From Pseudomonas fluorescens NCIMB 11764 (GTDB lineage: Bacteria > Pseudomonadota > Gammaproteobacteria > Pseudomonadales > Pseudomonadaceae), in the NCBI RefSeq assembly GCF_000293885.2, contig NZ_CP010945.1, positions 1,632,001 to 1,696,000 on the forward strand: a stretch of DNA of 64,000 nt, in the 5' to 3' direction. Made by a program: the position numbers and the translations under genes. Each line of letters opens with the position of its first letter. The first letter of the stretch is position 1. Under the pieces are notes generated by a model, which saw nothing but the letters and a program-made list of their open reading frames with translations, searched no databases and was not told the origin of the DNA. Below are positions 46,855-57,693 of this stretch, one piece after another.

Positions 46855-48657
46855 TTAAAACCACTCATCCTGCATCCCAAGACACACATCATCCCGAGCC
46901 TCAAGAATCGCCAGTTCATGGTGGCAACCCGGCACTTCCCACGTCAGGAAATACCGCGCCGCCTGCAGCTTGCCCTTATAGAAGCCCGCATCCGCCGCAT
47001 TCCCTTTGGCCAACCCTTCCTCGGCGCGAATCGCCTGTTCCAGCCAGCGCCAGCCAATCACTGTGTGCCCGAACACTTTCAGGTACAGCGCCGAGTTCGC
47101 CAGGCTGCTGTTGACCTTGCCTTGGCCCAGATCGGTCAGCAGGCCAATGGTCACGGTCTGCAGGCGTGCCACCAGTTTCTCCAGCGGTTCACGCAACGGG
47201 GTCAACGAATCGTATGCGTGAGCGCGCTCGGCAGTATTGGCGATCAGGCGGATCAATTGCTTGAGTCCCGCGCCACCGTTCTGCGCCAGTTTGCGCCCCA
47301 ACAGGTCGAGCGACTGAATGCCGTGGGTGCCTTCATGAATCGGGTTCAGACGGTTGTCGCGGTAATACTGCTCGACCGGGTACTCACGGGTGTAGCCGTG
47401 GCCGCCGAGAATCTGGATCGCCAGTTCGTTGGCCTTCAGGCAAAACTCTGACGGCCAGGATTTGACGATCGGGGTCAGCAAATCCAGCAGCTCATGCGCC
47501 TGTTTGCGCTCGCCTTCGGTTTCCAGTGTCGTGGTGTCATCGAACAATCGCGCCGCATACAACCCAAGGTCGAACGAACCTTCGACGTAGGCTTTTTGCG
47601 TGAGCAACATGCGTTTCACGTCAGCATGTTGAATGATCGCCACCGGCGCGGTGTTCGGGTCTTTGCTGTCCGGCACGCGGCCCTGTGGGCGCTCGCGGGC
47701 GTACTCCAGCGAATACAGGTAACCGGCGTAGCCGAGCATCACCGCGCCCATACCGACGCCGATCCGCGCCTCGTTCATCATCTGGAACATGTAGCTCAAA
47801 CCGTGGTGCGGCTTGCCCACCAGATAGCCGACGCATTCGCCGTTGTCGCCGAAGTTCAGCGCCGTAGACGTGGTGCCGCGCCAGCCCATCTTGTGGAACA
47901 GGCCGGCCAGCAACACGTCATTGCGTTTGCCTAGGCTGCCGTCATCGTTGACCAGGAACTTGGGCACGATAAACAGCGAAATCCCCTTCACCCCGGCCGG
48001 CGCGTCCGGCAGTTTGGCCAGCACCATGTGCACGATGTTTTCCGACAGCGGGTGATCGCCGCCGGAGATGAAAATCTTGTTGCCCTTCAGGCGATAAGTG
48101 CCGTCCGACGCCGGCTCCGCGCGGGTACGAATATCCGACAGGGATGAGCCGGCATGGGGCTCGGTCAGCGCCATGGTGCCGAAAAAGCGGCCGTCGATCA
48201 TCGGCTGCAGGAAGCGTTGTTTCTGCTCTTCAGTGCCGAAGCTTTCGATCAGGTTCGCCGCGCCCATGGTCAGGAAGGGATAAGAAGTTGACGCCGCGTT
48301 GGCCGATTGAAAGTGCGCGAAGCAGGCCTGGGACAACAGTGTAGGCAGTTGCATGCCGCCGGCGTCGAAACTGCGCGCAGCGTTGAGGAAACCGGCTTCG
48401 AGGAAAGCATCCACGGCCGGTTTCACTTCCGGAATCAGAATCGCCTGGCCGTCCTCATAGCGCGGTTCGTTCTCGTCACCCTTGCGGTTATGCGGGGCGA
48501 AGAACTTCTCGGCGATGTTGCGGGCAGTGCCGATGGCAGCATCGAAGGTCTCGCGATTGTGCTCGGCGAAACGCTCACGCTGTGTCAGGCCTTCGGCATC
48601 GAGGACTTCATACAGCTCGAAAGCCAGATTGCGGGAACTGAGCAACGTCTCGGACAT
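46855..48657 (-). CDS. Long acyl-CoA dehydrogenase (FadE5/DmdC-like)
   Basis: This 600-residue flavoenzyme introduces the alpha-beta double bond in an acyl-CoA thioester. It has an extra C-terminal domain beyond the usual 380 residues, as in the long ACAD class. MALTEPHAGSSLSDIRT is the FAD/acyl-CoA loop, QILGGHGYTREYPVEQYYRD the FAD contact and EGTHGIQSLDLLGRK carries the expected catalytic Glu. The substrate is not identified; homologues in Pseudomonas are assigned to fatty acid degradation. No electron-transfer flavoprotein genes are adjacent. Confidence 0.9.
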   Translation of the reverse strand: MSETLLSSRNLAFELYEVLDAEGLTQRERFAEHNRETFDAAIGTARNIAEKFFAPHNRKGDENEPRYEDGQAILIPEVKPAVDAFLEAGFLNAARSFDAGGMQLPTLLSQACFAHFQSANAASTSYPFLTMGAANLIESFGTEEQKQRFLQPMIDGRFFGTMALTEPHAGSSLSDIRTRAEPASDGTYRLKGNKIFISGGDHPLSENIVHMVLAKLPDAPAGVKGISLFIVPKFLVNDDGSLGKRNDVLLAGLFHKMGWRGTTSTALNFGDNGECVGYLVGKPHHGLSYMFQMMNEARIGVGMGAVMLGYAGYLYSLEYARERPQGRVPDSKDPNTAPVAIIQHADVKRMLLTQKAYVEGSFDLGLYAARLFDDTTTLETEGERKQAHELLDLLTPIVKSWPSEFCLKANELAIQILGGHGYTREYPVEQYYRDNRLNPIHEGTHGIQSLDLLGRKLAQNGGAGLKQLIRLIANTAERAHAYDSLTPLREPLEKLVARLQTVTIGLLTDLGQGKVNSSLANSALYLKVFGHTVIGWRWLEQAIRAEEGLAKGNAADAGFYKGKLQAARYFLTWEVPGCHHELAILEARDDVCLGMQDEWF

Positions 48658-48761
48658 GGCGGCCTACCTTTTTTTGGAATAGGCCGAGTCTAGGCGTGGG
48701 AATAGAGGCTGAACAGGATGATTGATGAGCGTGATGGTGGGATGCGGGCAGCGCGAATCAA

Positions 48762-48854
48762 ATGTGGGAGCGAGCCTGCTCGCGATGAGGCCATAACATT
48801 CAACATATTAGTTGAATGCTATACCGCTATCGCTAGCAGGCTAGCTCCCACAGG
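48762..48854. repeat. REP pair, second class, with internal dyad
   Basis: TGTGGGAGCGAGCCTGCTCG at the left end and its near complement at the right end flank a middle with the dyad ATTCAAC/GTTGAAT (48799-48818). It lies between the acyl-CoA dehydrogenase start and the putA end. Confidence 0.8.
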
Positions 48855-48903
48855 GGAGGTTGCTGACCGGGCGACCATTGCGGACGCCCGGTCTTGTTGC
48901 GAT

Positions 48904-51900
48904 TTAGCCGATCGTCATCAAGCTCGCATTACCACCCGCCGCAGCGGTGTTAACACTCAATGCCCGCTCGATCACCAGACGCTCCAGCGCGATGTTGGTC
49001 TCGCCCTGGGACAACCCGTGAACCCCGACGATCGCCCCGGCACGCTTGGCCACTTGCTGGCAAACCGCGCGCAGCTGATCGGAATGGCCGTGATGCAGGA
49101 CCGCATCAAACACCACTTCGTCCTTGTTCCAGTCGGCAACCAGCTTGATCTTCGCCTGAATTTCCTTTGGCATGCGTGCGAACAATGCCTTGGTCAAGTC
49201 AGCTTCCGGCCAAACCGCCGAACCACCGACAGCCAATACCGCCGCCAGTTGAGTCAACAGATCGCCTTCGACTTCCGCCAGGCACAGCACGTGTTCACGC
49301 GGCAGAATGGCGTAGCTGTTGCGCTCGCCAGTCGGCCCCGCCAGCACACGGGTGATCCCGCTTTGCGATTGCGCCGCGAACTGCACGCACAGGGTGCTCA
49401 GGTCGCTGAGCTTGTTGCTGTCGGCCCAGGCTTGCAGCGCAGTCAGCGGTTTGCTCATGGCGTCACGCAGACGAACATCCGGTGCAGTGACGGCATCGCC
49501 GCGAGCGAAGGACTGTTCGATCGCATCGGTAGGACGGGTCGACAGCAGGCGGTACAGGTACAACGGACCACCGGCTTTCGGGCCAGTGCCCGACAGGCCT
49601 TCGCCACCAAACGGTTGCACGCCAACCACAGCGCCAACGATGTTGCGGTTCACGTAGACGTTACCGGCGTTGACGTTGTCGATCACCTTGGCGATGGTCT
49701 CGTCGATACGCGTGTGCACGCCCAGCGTCAGGCCGTAGCCGGAAGCGTTGATCTGGCCGATCAACTGGTCGATGTCCTTGCGCTTGTAGCGAACCACGTG
49801 CAGCACCGGGCCGAAGATCTCGCGTTGCAGTTCGTCGAAGCTCTCCAGCTCGATCAGCGTCGGCATCACGAAGGTGCCGCGTTTGACTTCTTCGCTGTTG
49901 GCGATCGCCACCTGATACACGTTGCGTCCTTTGTCGCGCATGGCCTGGATGTGCTTCTCGATGCCCGCCTTGGCTTCGGCGTCGATCACCGGGCCGATGT
50001 CCACGGACAGGCGCTCAGGGTTGCCGAGACGGCATTCAGCCATGGCGCCCTTGAGCATTTCGATGACGCGATCAGCGGAATCTTCCTGCAAGCACAGTAC
50101 ACGCAGGGCCGAGCAACGTTGACCGGCGCTGTCGAAGGCCGACGATACGACGTCGATCACAACCTGTTCGGTCAGTGCCGAGGAGTCGACGATCATCGCG
50201 TTCTGGCCGCCGGTTTCGGCGATCAGCGGAATCGGACGACCCTGTGCATCCAGACGACCGGCGACGTTGCGTTGCAGCAAGCGAGCGACTTCGGTGGAAC
50301 CGGTGAACATCACGCCTTTGACCCGATCGTCACCGACCAGACGGGCGCCAACGGTTTCGCCACGACCCGGCAACAGTTGCAGCACGCCTTCCGGAATCCC
50401 GGCTTCGAGCAACAGGCGCACGGCTTGAGCGGCGACCAGCGGGGTTTGTTCCGCTGGCTTGGCCAGAACCGGGTTACCGGCGGCAAGCGCAGCAGCGACC
50501 TGGCCACTGAAGATCGCCAGCGGGAAGTTCCACGGGCTGATGCAGACCACCGGACCCAATGGGCGGTGGGCGTCATTGGTGAAATCGTTGCGAGCCTGCA
50601 CGGCGTAATAACGCAGGAAGTCCACGGCTTCGCGCACTTCGGCGATGGCGTTGGCGAAGGTCTTGCCGGCTTCGCGAGCCAGCAGGCCCATCAGCGGCTG
50701 AATCTCGCCTTCCATCAAATCGGCGGCACGTTCCAGGATCGCAGCACGTTCGGCGGGCGGAGTGGCCTGCCAGATCGGCGCAGCGTTCAGGGCGCACTGG
50801 ATCGCGTTGTCGACGTCGTCGACGGTTGCTTCCTGCACATGGCCGACCACGTCACGCAGATCGGACGGGTTGAGCACTGGCGCAGGTGTTTCAGTGCTGG
50901 AGGCGCAACCGAGCATCGGTGCGGCCTTCCAGTGGTTGTGAGCGGTGGCCAGCAAAGCACAGGACAGCGAAGCCAGACGATGTTCGTTGGCCATGTCGAT
51001 GCCGCTGGAGTTGGCGCGCTCGGCACCATAAAGGTCACGCGGCAGCGGGATACGCGGGTGCGGCAGGCCGAAGCCGCCTTCCAGCGTCGCCATCTGCTCG
51101 ATGCTGGCCACTGGATCGGCCACCAGCTCCTGAATCGAAATGGACTGGTCGGCGATACGGTTGACGAACGAGGTGTTCGCGCCGTTTTCCAGCAGACGAC
51201 GAACCAGGTACGCCAGCAGTGTTTCGTGAGTACCAACCGGAGCGTACACGCGGCACGGACGGTTCAGCTTGCCTTCGGAAACTTTGCCTACAACCTGTTC
51301 GTACAGCGGTTCACCCATGCCGTGCAAGCACTGGAACTCGTACTGGCCGGGGTAATAGTTCTGCCCCGCGATGTGGTAAATGGCCGACAGGGTGTGGGCG
51401 TTGTGCGTGGCGAACTGCGGATAGATGACTTCCGGCACCGACAGCAGTTTGCGCGCGCAGGCGATGTAGGAAACGTCGGTGTACACCTTGCGGGTGTAGA
51501 CCGGATAGCCTTCCAGGCCTTCGACCTGGGCGCGCTTGATTTCGCTGTCCCAGTACGCGCCTTTTACCAGGCGGATCATCAGGCGATGACGACTGCGACG
51601 CGCCAGGTCGATCACGTAATCGATCACGTACGGGCAACGCTTCTGGTAAGCCTGGATCACGAAGCCGATGCCGTTCCAGCCGGTCAGTTGCGGCTCGAAG
51701 CACAGGCGCTCCAGCAGATCCAGCGACAGCTCGAGGCGGTCGGCTTCTTCGGCGTCGATGTTCAGGCCGATGTCGTACTGCTTGGCCAACAGGGTCAGCG
51801 ACAACAGGCGCGGGTACAACTCGTCCATCACACGCTCGTACTGCGCACGGCTGTAACGCGGGTGCAGTGCCGACAGCTTGATGGAAATGCCCGGGCCTTC

Positions 51901-52857
51901 ATAAATCCCACGACCGTGGGACGCTTTGCCGATCGAGTGGATGGCTTGTTCGTACGAGGCGAGGTATTTCTGCGCGTCGTGCTCGGTGAGTGCGGCTTCA
52001 CCCAGCATGTCGTAGGAATAGCGGAAGCCTTTGGCTTCGAACTTGCTGGCGTTGGCCAGGGCTTCGGCGATGGTTTCGCCGGTAACGAACTGCTCGCCCA
52101 TCAGGCGCATGGCCATGTCGACGCCCTTGCGGATCATCGGCTCGCCGCTTTTGCCGATAATGCGGCTCAAGGACGAAGTCAGGCCGGCTTCATTGTGGGT
52201 GGCGACCAGTTTGCCGGTCAGTAGCAGACCCCAAGTGGCGGCGTTGACGAACAGCGACGGACTGTTGCCCAAGTGCGGGTGCCAGTTGCCGGTGCTGATC
52301 TTGTCGCGAATCAGTGCGTCGCGAGTGCCTTTGTCCGGGATGCGCAGCAGCGCTTCGGCCAGGCACATCAGCGCCACGCCTTCCTGGGACGACAGGGAAA
52401 ATTCCTGCAGCAGGCCCTGAACAATCCCGGCACGGCCGCCGGCGCTCTTCTGATTGCGCAGTTTCTCGGCAATCGAGGCCGCCAGCTTGTTGGTGGCTTC
52501 GGCCATGGCGACCGGCAAGCGAGCCTGTTCGATCAACATCGGCACCACTTCCGGCTCAGGGCGACGGTAAGCGGCGGTGATCGAAGCACGCAGCACCGAT
52601 TGCGGCAGGATGCTTTCGGCGAACTCGAGGAAGCACTGGTGTGCATGGTCGACATGGACTTCGCCACTGTCGTCAGCCTCTTTGGAGGTCAAACCGTTCA
52701 GCTCGGTCAGGGTTGCACCACCCTCGAGTTTTTCCAGGTAATTGAAAATTGCCTGCTTGATCAGCCAGTGCGGCGTGCGATCAATCGAGGTCGCGGCCGC
52801 CTTTAGGCGCTCGCGGGTCGGGTCATCAAGTTTGACCCCAAGGGTGGTGGTAGCCAT
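48904..52857 (-). CDS. putA: Trifunctional PutA: repressor, proline dehydrogenase and P5C dehydrogenase
   Basis: PutA oxidises proline to glutamate in two steps at the membrane and represses put genes when proline is absent. The 1317-residue protein starts with a ribbon-helix-helix DNA-binding domain ([20 protein letters not shown], residues 1-50). The FAD-dependent proline dehydrogenase barrel (about 190-500) and the aldehyde dehydrogenase domain with catalytic Cys near residue 915 ([10 protein letters not shown]) follow. A C-terminal domain of about 200 residues, typical of long PutA, ends the protein. ATG 52857 is preceded by GAGGATAAAA. It is divergent from putP. Confidence 0.97.
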   Translation of the reverse strand: MATTTLGVKLDDPTRERLKAAATSIDRTPHWLIKQAIFNYLEKLEGGATLTELNGLTSKEADDSGEVHVDHAHQCFLEFAESILPQSVLRASITAAYRRPEPEVVPMLIEQARLPVAMAEATNKLAASIAEKLRNQKSAGGRAGIVQGLLQEFSLSSQEGVALMCLAEALLRIPDKGTRDALIRDKISTGNWHPHLGNSPSLFVNAATWGLLLTGKLVATHNEAGLTSSLSRIIGKSGEPMIRKGVDMAMRLMGEQFVTGETIAEALANASKFEAKGFRYSYDMLGEAALTEHDAQKYLASYEQAIHSIGKASHGRGIYEGPGISIKLSALHPRYSRAQYERVMDELYPRLLSLTLLAKQYDIGLNIDAEEADRLELSLDLLERLCFEPQLTGWNGIGFVIQAYQKRCPYVIDYVIDLARRSRHRLMIRLVKGAYWDSEIKRAQVEGLEGYPVYTRKVYTDVSYIACARKLLSVPEVIYPQFATHNAHTLSAIYHIAGQNYYPGQYEFQCLHGMGEPLYEQVVGKVSEGKLNRPCRVYAPVGTHETLLAYLVRRLLENGANTSFVNRIADQSISIQELVADPVASIEQMATLEGGFGLPHPRIPLPRDLYGAERANSSGIDMANEHRLASLSCALLATAHNHWKAAPMLGCASSTETPAPVLNPSDLRDVVGHVQEATVDDVDNAIQCALNAAPIWQATPPAERAAILERAADLMEGEIQPLMGLLAREAGKTFANAIAEVREAVDFLRYYAVQARNDFTNDAHRPLGPVVCISPWNFPLAIFSGQVAAALAAGNPVLAKPAEQTPLVAAQAVRLLLEAGIPEGVLQLLPGRGETVGARLVGDDRVKGVMFTGSTEVARLLQRNVAGRLDAQGRPIPLIAETGGQNAMIVDSSALTEQVVIDVVSSAFDSAGQRCSALRVLCLQEDSADRVIEMLKGAMAECRLGNPERLSVDIGPVIDAEAKAGIEKHIQAMRDKGRNVYQVAIANSEEVKRGTFVMPTLIELESFDELQREIFGPVLHVVRYKRKDIDQLIGQINASGYGLTLGVHTRIDETIAKVIDNVNAGNVYVNRNIVGAVVGVQPFGGEGLSGTGPKAGGPLYLYRLLSTRPTDAIEQSFARGDAVTAPDVRLRDAMSKPLTALQAWADSNKLSDLSTLCVQFAAQSQSGITRVLAGPTGERNSYAILPREHVLCLAEVEGDLLTQLAAVLAVGGSAVWPEADLTKALFARMPKEIQAKIKLVADWNKDEVVFDAVLHHGHSDQLRAVCQQVAKRAGAIVGVHGLSQGETNIALERLVIERALSVNTAAAGGNASLMTIG

Positions 52858-52929
52858 ATTTTTATCCTCATGTTTGCCACGACCGCGTGGCATCAGCTGG
52901 CCGCAAGATTAGCTGGGCAACCTTTGAGG

Positions 52930-53168
52930 TGCAACCGGGTGCAACCCTTTTTTTGTCGGAATTATAAGCAGCTCGTCAGGAAATAAATTCCGATACGAAC
53001 GTACCGCACTTGCTTGGTGCTTTTAATTCTAGGAACGGTCGTTGACTGCGCTAAAAGGAAGCAAAAACCGGCTTTTTTCGGATAAATCCGACTAGGTGCA
53101 ACTTATTCTCGCGAAATGGGTTGCACCTTATTTGCATTGTTGAATAGCATTCGCGGCTAAGGTGCAAC
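52930..53168. promoter_or_regulatory. Five GTTGCA/TGCAAC boxes in the putA-putP divergent region
   Basis: The 462-base gap between putA and putP holds TGCAAC at 52930-52935, 52940-52945, 53097-53102 and 53163-53168, and GTTGCA at 53120-53125, each within the wider GGTGCAACC form. GTTGCA is the half-site bound by the ribbon-helix-helix domain of E. coli PutA. The first two boxes are 10 bases apart, one helical turn, and lie near the putA start. They may serve PutA or another proline regulator. No other element was clear in this gap. Confidence 0.65.
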
Positions 53169-53319
53169 CAGTCAAAAAGACAGGTGTATCTGGCTGATGG
53201 CTTTCCTGGGGAAACATCAGTCATAAATGCGCGGGATCTGAAATCGTCTGTCAAACGTCGTCGTTTGCGCGCGGTTCACCAGCCGCCGCTACATAAAAAC
53301 AAAGCCAGGGCGTAACTTA

Positions 53320-54804
53320 ATGAGCGTTAGCAATCCAACCCTGATCACCTTCGTGATCTACATCGCAGCAATGGTGCTGATCGGCTTCATGGCCTATCGT
53401 TCCACCAACAATCTTTCTGACTACATTCTGGGCGGTCGCAGCCTGGGCAGCGTCGTGACTGCATTGTCCGCCGGCGCCTCCGACATGAGCGGCTGGTTGT
53501 TGATGGGCCTGCCGGGCGCCATCTACATGTCCGGCCTGTCCGAAAGCTGGATCGCCATCGGCCTGATCATCGGTGCTTACCTGAACTGGCTGTTCGTCGC
53601 CGGCCGTCTGCGCGTGCAGACCGAGCACAACGGTGATGCACTGACCCTGCCGGACTACTTCTCCAGCCGCTTCGAAGACAAAAGCGGTCTGCTGCGGATC
53701 ATCTCCGCGGTCGTGATCCTGGTGTTCTTCACCATCTACTGCGCTTCCGGCATCGTGGCCGGCGCCCGCCTGTTCGAAAGCACCTTCGGCATGTCCTACG
53801 AGACAGCGCTGTGGGCCGGTGCTGCGGCGACGATTGCCTACACCTTCGTCGGCGGTTTCCTGGCAGTAAGCTGGACGGATACCGTGCAAGCCACGCTGAT
53901 GATCTTCGCTCTGTTGCTGACGCCGATCATCGTGCTGCTGGCCACCGGCGGCGTCGACACCACGTTCCTGGCCATCGAAGCGCAAGACGCCAGCAACTTC
54001 GACATGCTGAAAAACACTACCTTCGTCGGCATCATCTCGCTGATGGGCTGGGGCCTGGGCTACTTCGGCCAGCCGCACATCCTCGCGCGTTTCATGGCGG
54101 CGGATTCGGTCAAGTCGATTGCCAAGGCACGTCGTATCTCCATGGCTTGGATGATCCTGTGCCTGGGCGGCACCGTGGCTGTAGGCTTTTTCGGTATCGC
54201 TTACTTCTCCGCGCACCCAGAAGTCGCTGGTCCTGTGACCGAAAACCCGGAGCGCGTGTTCATCGAGCTGGCCAAAATCCTCTTCAATCCTTGGGTTGCC
54301 GGTGTCCTGCTGTCGGCTATTTTGGCCGCGGTAATGAGCACCCTGAGCTGCCAGTTGCTGGTGTGCTCGAGCGCCCTGACCGAAGACTTCTACAAAACCT
54401 TCCTGCGCAAAACCGCTTCCCAGGTTGAGCTGGTTTGGGTCGGTCGCGCCATGGTGCTGCTGGTTGCCCTGATCGCTATCGCGCTGGCGGCTAACCCGAA
54501 CAACCGTGTACTCGGTCTGGTCAGCTACGCCTGGGCCGGTTTCGGTGCTGCGTTCGGTCCGGTTGTGCTGATCTCCGTGATCTGGAAAGACATGACCCGC
54601 AACGGCGCACTGGCCGGTATTCTGGTTGGCGCGATCACCGTCATCGTGTGGAAACACTTCGAGCTGCTGGGTCTGTACGAAATCATCCCTGGTTTCATCT
54701 TCGCCAGCCTGGCGATCTACATCGTCAGCAAACTGGGCAACCCGACGGCGGGCATGCTTCAGCGCTTTGCCGCTGCCGAGGCAGATTTCCGCCTGAACAA
54801 GTGA
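53320..54804 (+). CDS. putP: Sodium/proline symporter PutP
   Basis: This 494-residue sodium:solute symporter has 13 membrane helices. The N-terminal YRSTNNLSDYILGGRSLGS and the sodium-site helix GASDMSGWLLMGLPGAIYMS are typical of PutP. GWGLGYFGQPHILARFMAAD is the family signature. It brings in proline for oxidation by PutA. The ATG at 53320 follows a weak ribosome binding site (CAGGGCG). A strong terminator follows. Confidence 0.96.
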   Translation: MSVSNPTLITFVIYIAAMVLIGFMAYRSTNNLSDYILGGRSLGSVVTALSAGASDMSGWLLMGLPGAIYMSGLSESWIAIGLIIGAYLNWLFVAGRLRVQTEHNGDALTLPDYFSSRFEDKSGLLRIISAVVILVFFTIYCASGIVAGARLFESTFGMSYETALWAGAAATIAYTFVGGFLAVSWTDTVQATLMIFALLLTPIIVLLATGGVDTTFLAIEAQDASNFDMLKNTTFVGIISLMGWGLGYFGQPHILARFMAADSVKSIAKARRISMAWMILCLGGTVAVGFFGIAYFSAHPEVAGPVTENPERVFIELAKILFNPWVAGVLLSAILAAVMSTLSCQLLVCSSALTEDFYKTFLRKTASQVELVWVGRAMVLLVALIAIALAANPNNRVLGLVSYAWAGFGAAFGPVVLISVIWKDMTRNGALAGILVGAITVIVWKHFELLGLYEIIPGFIFASLAIYIVSKLGNPTAGMLQRFAAAEADFRLNK

Positions 54805-54844
54805 TCGGGACGAGCTGAGGCTCCGACCTTTCGCCGAACATGAA

Positions 54845-54881
54845 AACGGCCCGCTTCCTTTGGAGGCGGGCCGTTTTTTTT
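54845..54881 (+). terminator. Rho-independent terminator of putP
   Basis: AACGGCCCGC (54845-54854) pairs with GCGGGCCGTT (54866-54875) and is followed by a run of eight T. This is a strong intrinsic terminator. Confidence 0.92.
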
Positions 54882-55076
54882 GCTTGCGGGGGACAAAGAC
54901 CCGCTCCCCCATTGGCCGGTGGTGGTTTTGAGGGGGATGTCTGTAGTCGGATGTCCCGATTTTTTGAAGGAAGAATCTATAAAAAAGTAGGGCGAATCTG
55001 AGTTTCCTGTCCCTTCATCAACACCCCTTGTCGCTCATGCAGAATCGCCCGCCTACATTTTGCAGAGACACATCGG

Positions 55077-56966
55077 ATGTTCGCTCTCGCCAATCAACCG
55101 CGCTTCACGCTGACCGTCGACGGCAACCAGAATGAGCTCAAGGTGCTTGAGTTCACGGGAAAGGAAGCCATCAGCCAGCCCTACCGTTTTGACCTGGAAC
55201 TGGTCAGCGAACGGCCGGACCTCGATCTCGAAAGCCTTCTGCATTGTCAGGCGTTTCTGAGTTTTGATGCGCAAGGTTGCGGCATCCACGGTCAGATTTA
55301 TCGCGTGGGCCAAGGCGATTCCGGTCAACGTCTGACGCGTTATCAGATCAGCCTGGTGCCGCGTCTGAGCTACCTCGGGCAGCGCGTCAATCAGCGGATT
55401 TTCCAGCACAAAAGCGTGCCGACGATCATTGCGCAGGTTCTCAAGGATCATGGCATCCAGCGTGATGCCTTCGCGTTTCGTCTTGGCAGTGACTACCCCG
55501 AGCGCGAGTACTGCGTGCAATACGCGGAAAGCGATCTGGCGTTCATCCAGCGGTTATGTGCCGAAATTGGCATTCACTACCACTTCCAGCACAGCATCGA
55601 CGGGCATTTGCTGGTGTTTGGTGATGATCAGACGGTTTTTCCTCTGATCGCCAAACCGACGCTTTACTTGCCCGACACCGGTATGGCGGCAGATGCGCCA
55701 GCGATCAATCGCTTCAACGTACGACTGGAAACCCGCACCACGGCGGTAGCTCGTCGCGACTACGACTTCCACAAACCGCGACTGCAACTTGAAAGCCGAA
55801 TCGACAACGGGCAGTTGCCGGCCCTTGAGGACTACCACTTTCCAGGCCAGTTCACGGATCGCGAATACGGTAAGGAGCTGGCTCAGCGAGCGCTTGAACG
55901 CCACAACGCGGACTACCGTCAGGCTGAAGGGTGGGGCGATGAAACTGCTTTGGTAAGCGGGCATTTCCTACGCTTGGCCGAGCACCCGCGTCAGACATGG
56001 AATGACCTGTGGCTGATCACCCAAATTGAACACCATGGCCGTCAGCCGCAGGTGCTGGAAGAGATGGCCGGCAGCAACCCGGAAGATTTCCAAGGCTATC
56101 GAAATACCTTTCTGGCAACGCCGTGGGATGTTTCGTTTCGCCCGGTTCATATCGGGAAACCCTCTTTCACCGGTTATCAAACGGCTGTAGTCACGGGCCC
56201 AAGTGACAGCGAGATCCACTGCGACGAGTACGGCCGGGTCAAGGTACAGCTTGCTTGGGATCGTGACGGGAAGCGCAACGAACATTCCAGTTGCTGGCTG
56301 CGCGTCGCCACGGGCTGGGCGCATGACGGCTACGGCATCGCACTGATTCCTCGGGTCGGCATGGAAGTACTGGTGGGGTTCGTCGATGCCGACGTGGATA
56401 AACCGGTGGTCATGGGCTGCGTTCCCAACGGCGCCAACTCGGCACCACTGAATCTGCCCGCCGACAAAACCCGCAGCATTTTCCGCAGCCAAAGCAGTCC
56501 CGGTGGTGGCGGTTACAGCGAATTACGCATTGAGGATCGCAAAGGCGCCGAGGAAATCTACCTGCGGGCCCAGCGAAACTGGACTCAAGAGGTATTGAGC
56601 GACTTGCACGTCGAGGTCGGCAACCGGCGCAGTGCGGTCGTTGGTGTAAGCGATAACCTGCACGTGCGCGGTGATCGACACATCAGCGTCGGCAACCAGA
56701 GCGTTAAAGCGAGCGGACAAGTCGTCATCGAAGGCGGTACCAATGTCACGCTTCAGGCGGGCGGGCACTGGATCAACATCGGCCCCGCCGGGATCTTCAG
56801 CAGCGTTCCGATAGAACTCGGTGGTGCGCCGATGCCGGCAATGAGTGCGCCGAGCAGCCAAAGACAGCTCGCCGCACTCAGCGTCGCACAGATTCTGAGC
56901 CTCAAAAGCGACGCGCCGTTCTGCGAAGAATGCGCGCGTTGCAAGGAGGGTGTCTGTGCAGCCTGA
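55077..56966 (+). CDS. vgrG: T6SS spike protein VgrG
   Basis: VgrG trimers form the tip of the type VI injection tube and carry effectors. The 629-residue protein has the gp27-like base domain (FTLTVDGNQNELKVLEFTGK, YCVQYAESDLAFIQRLCAE) and the gp5-like OB fold (VTGPSDSEIHCDEYGRVKVQ, SCWLRVATGWA, GMEVLVGFVDADVDKPVVMG). The beta-helix needle follows, then a C-terminal tail ending in a Cys cluster (CEECARCKEGVC). It overlaps the DUF4123 gene by 11 bases. No other T6SS structural genes are here, so it is a solitary vgrG island. The ribosome binding site is weak. Confidence 0.94.
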   Translation: MFALANQPRFTLTVDGNQNELKVLEFTGKEAISQPYRFDLELVSERPDLDLESLLHCQAFLSFDAQGCGIHGQIYRVGQGDSGQRLTRYQISLVPRLSYLGQRVNQRIFQHKSVPTIIAQVLKDHGIQRDAFAFRLGSDYPEREYCVQYAESDLAFIQRLCAEIGIHYHFQHSIDGHLLVFGDDQTVFPLIAKPTLYLPDTGMAADAPAINRFNVRLETRTTAVARRDYDFHKPRLQLESRIDNGQLPALEDYHFPGQFTDREYGKELAQRALERHNADYRQAEGWGDETALVSGHFLRLAEHPRQTWNDLWLITQIEHHGRQPQVLEEMAGSNPEDFQGYRNTFLATPWDVSFRPVHIGKPSFTGYQTAVVTGPSDSEIHCDEYGRVKVQLAWDRDGKRNEHSSCWLRVATGWAHDGYGIALIPRVGMEVLVGFVDADVDKPVVMGCVPNGANSAPLNLPADKTRSIFRSQSSPGGGGYSELRIEDRKGAEEIYLRAQRNWTQEVLSDLHVEVGNRRSAVVGVSDNLHVRGDRHISVGNQSVKASGQVVIEGGTNVTLQAGGHWINIGPAGIFSSVPIELGGAPMPAMSAPSSQRQLAALSVAQILSLKSDAPFCEECARCKEGVCAA

Positions 56967-57693
56967 TCGCTTGTCACCTCGCGAATGGCTGGAGCGCCAA
57001 CCGCTGAAACCTTCGGAGCAACTGTTCGCGATCTTCAGCAATACAAGCTCCGCAGAACCCTTAAAGGCCTGGCAGCGATCGATCGCCGCTCAAGCACCCT
57101 GTCCGATCTGGGCCGACACCGACTATGCCGAGTGGGAGCCGGTCATGCCTTATGTCGGAATCGTCGCTGCCGGCAGTGAGTTTCTGGAATGGGCGGCCAC
57201 GACCGAGTCTTGCGACTGGGGTTGGCTCGCGGTGTCTTCTTCGACTCGGGAAGTGTTGGTCGAGCATTTATGCAGCCTTACGCAAGTGCTTTTGCCTAAT
57301 GGCAGCGCGGTATTTTTCCGTTTCTGGGATGGGCGTTATTTATTGCCGATTCTTCAGTCTGCCGAGGTAAACGCGGCACAACTGATGCCGGTGATCGGGC
57401 GTTGCCTGATCAATGGCCAGTCACTTGAAATTGGCGGTGACGCGCTGAAAACCTCCAGGGTTTTTCCATGGTGGGAAGTCTCCGCAACGCTGCTGGAACA
57501 TCTCGCTGACCAGTCAAGCACCACTCGGGTGAACAACTTGCTCAAGTGGCTGAGCGAAGACCGTCCTGATCTTTTCGAGGCGTTCTCCGAAAACGTCTTG
57601 CGGCACAAGGTGGTGGTCTTTTTAGAGGCGCCAGACCTGCCGTCAGCACCGAAATCAGCCTTGGTGGATTACCTGATATCGGAGCTGGACTGA
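56956..57693 (+). CDS. DUF4123 T6SS effector chaperone
   Basis: This 245-residue protein of the DUF4123 (Tap/TEC) family loads cognate effectors onto VgrG. Typical patterns are LFAIFSNTSSAEPLKAWQ at the N-terminus, WGWLAVSSSTREVLVEHL and VFFRFWDGRYLLPIL. GTG 56956 is chosen because AAGGAGG ends 6 bases before it; a GTG at 56950 would leave no spacing. It overlaps VgrG and, by one base (TGATG), the Rhs gene, so the three are coupled. Confidence 0.88.
   Translation: MQPDRLSPREWLERQPLKPSEQLFAIFSNTSSAEPLKAWQRSIAAQAPCPIWADTDYAEWEPVMPYVGIVAAGSEFLEWAATTESCDWGWLAVSSSTREVLVEHLCSLTQVLLPNGSAVFFRFWDGRYLLPILQSAEVNAAQLMPVIGRCLINGQSLEIGGDALKTSRVFPWWEVSATLLEHLADQSSTTRVNNLLKWLSEDRPDLFEAFSENVLRHKVVVFLEAPDLPSAPKSALVDYLISELD

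Noticed and set aside
48718..52224. 1168-residue open frame on the + strand opposite putA
   Set aside because: It is the high-GC shadow of putA, rich in His, Gln, Arg and Val with no domain, and it lacks a plausible start signal.
53317..54912. 531-residue open frame opposite putP
   Set aside because: It lies antisense to a clear transporter, has low-complexity Gln/Asp/His composition and extends through the putP terminator.
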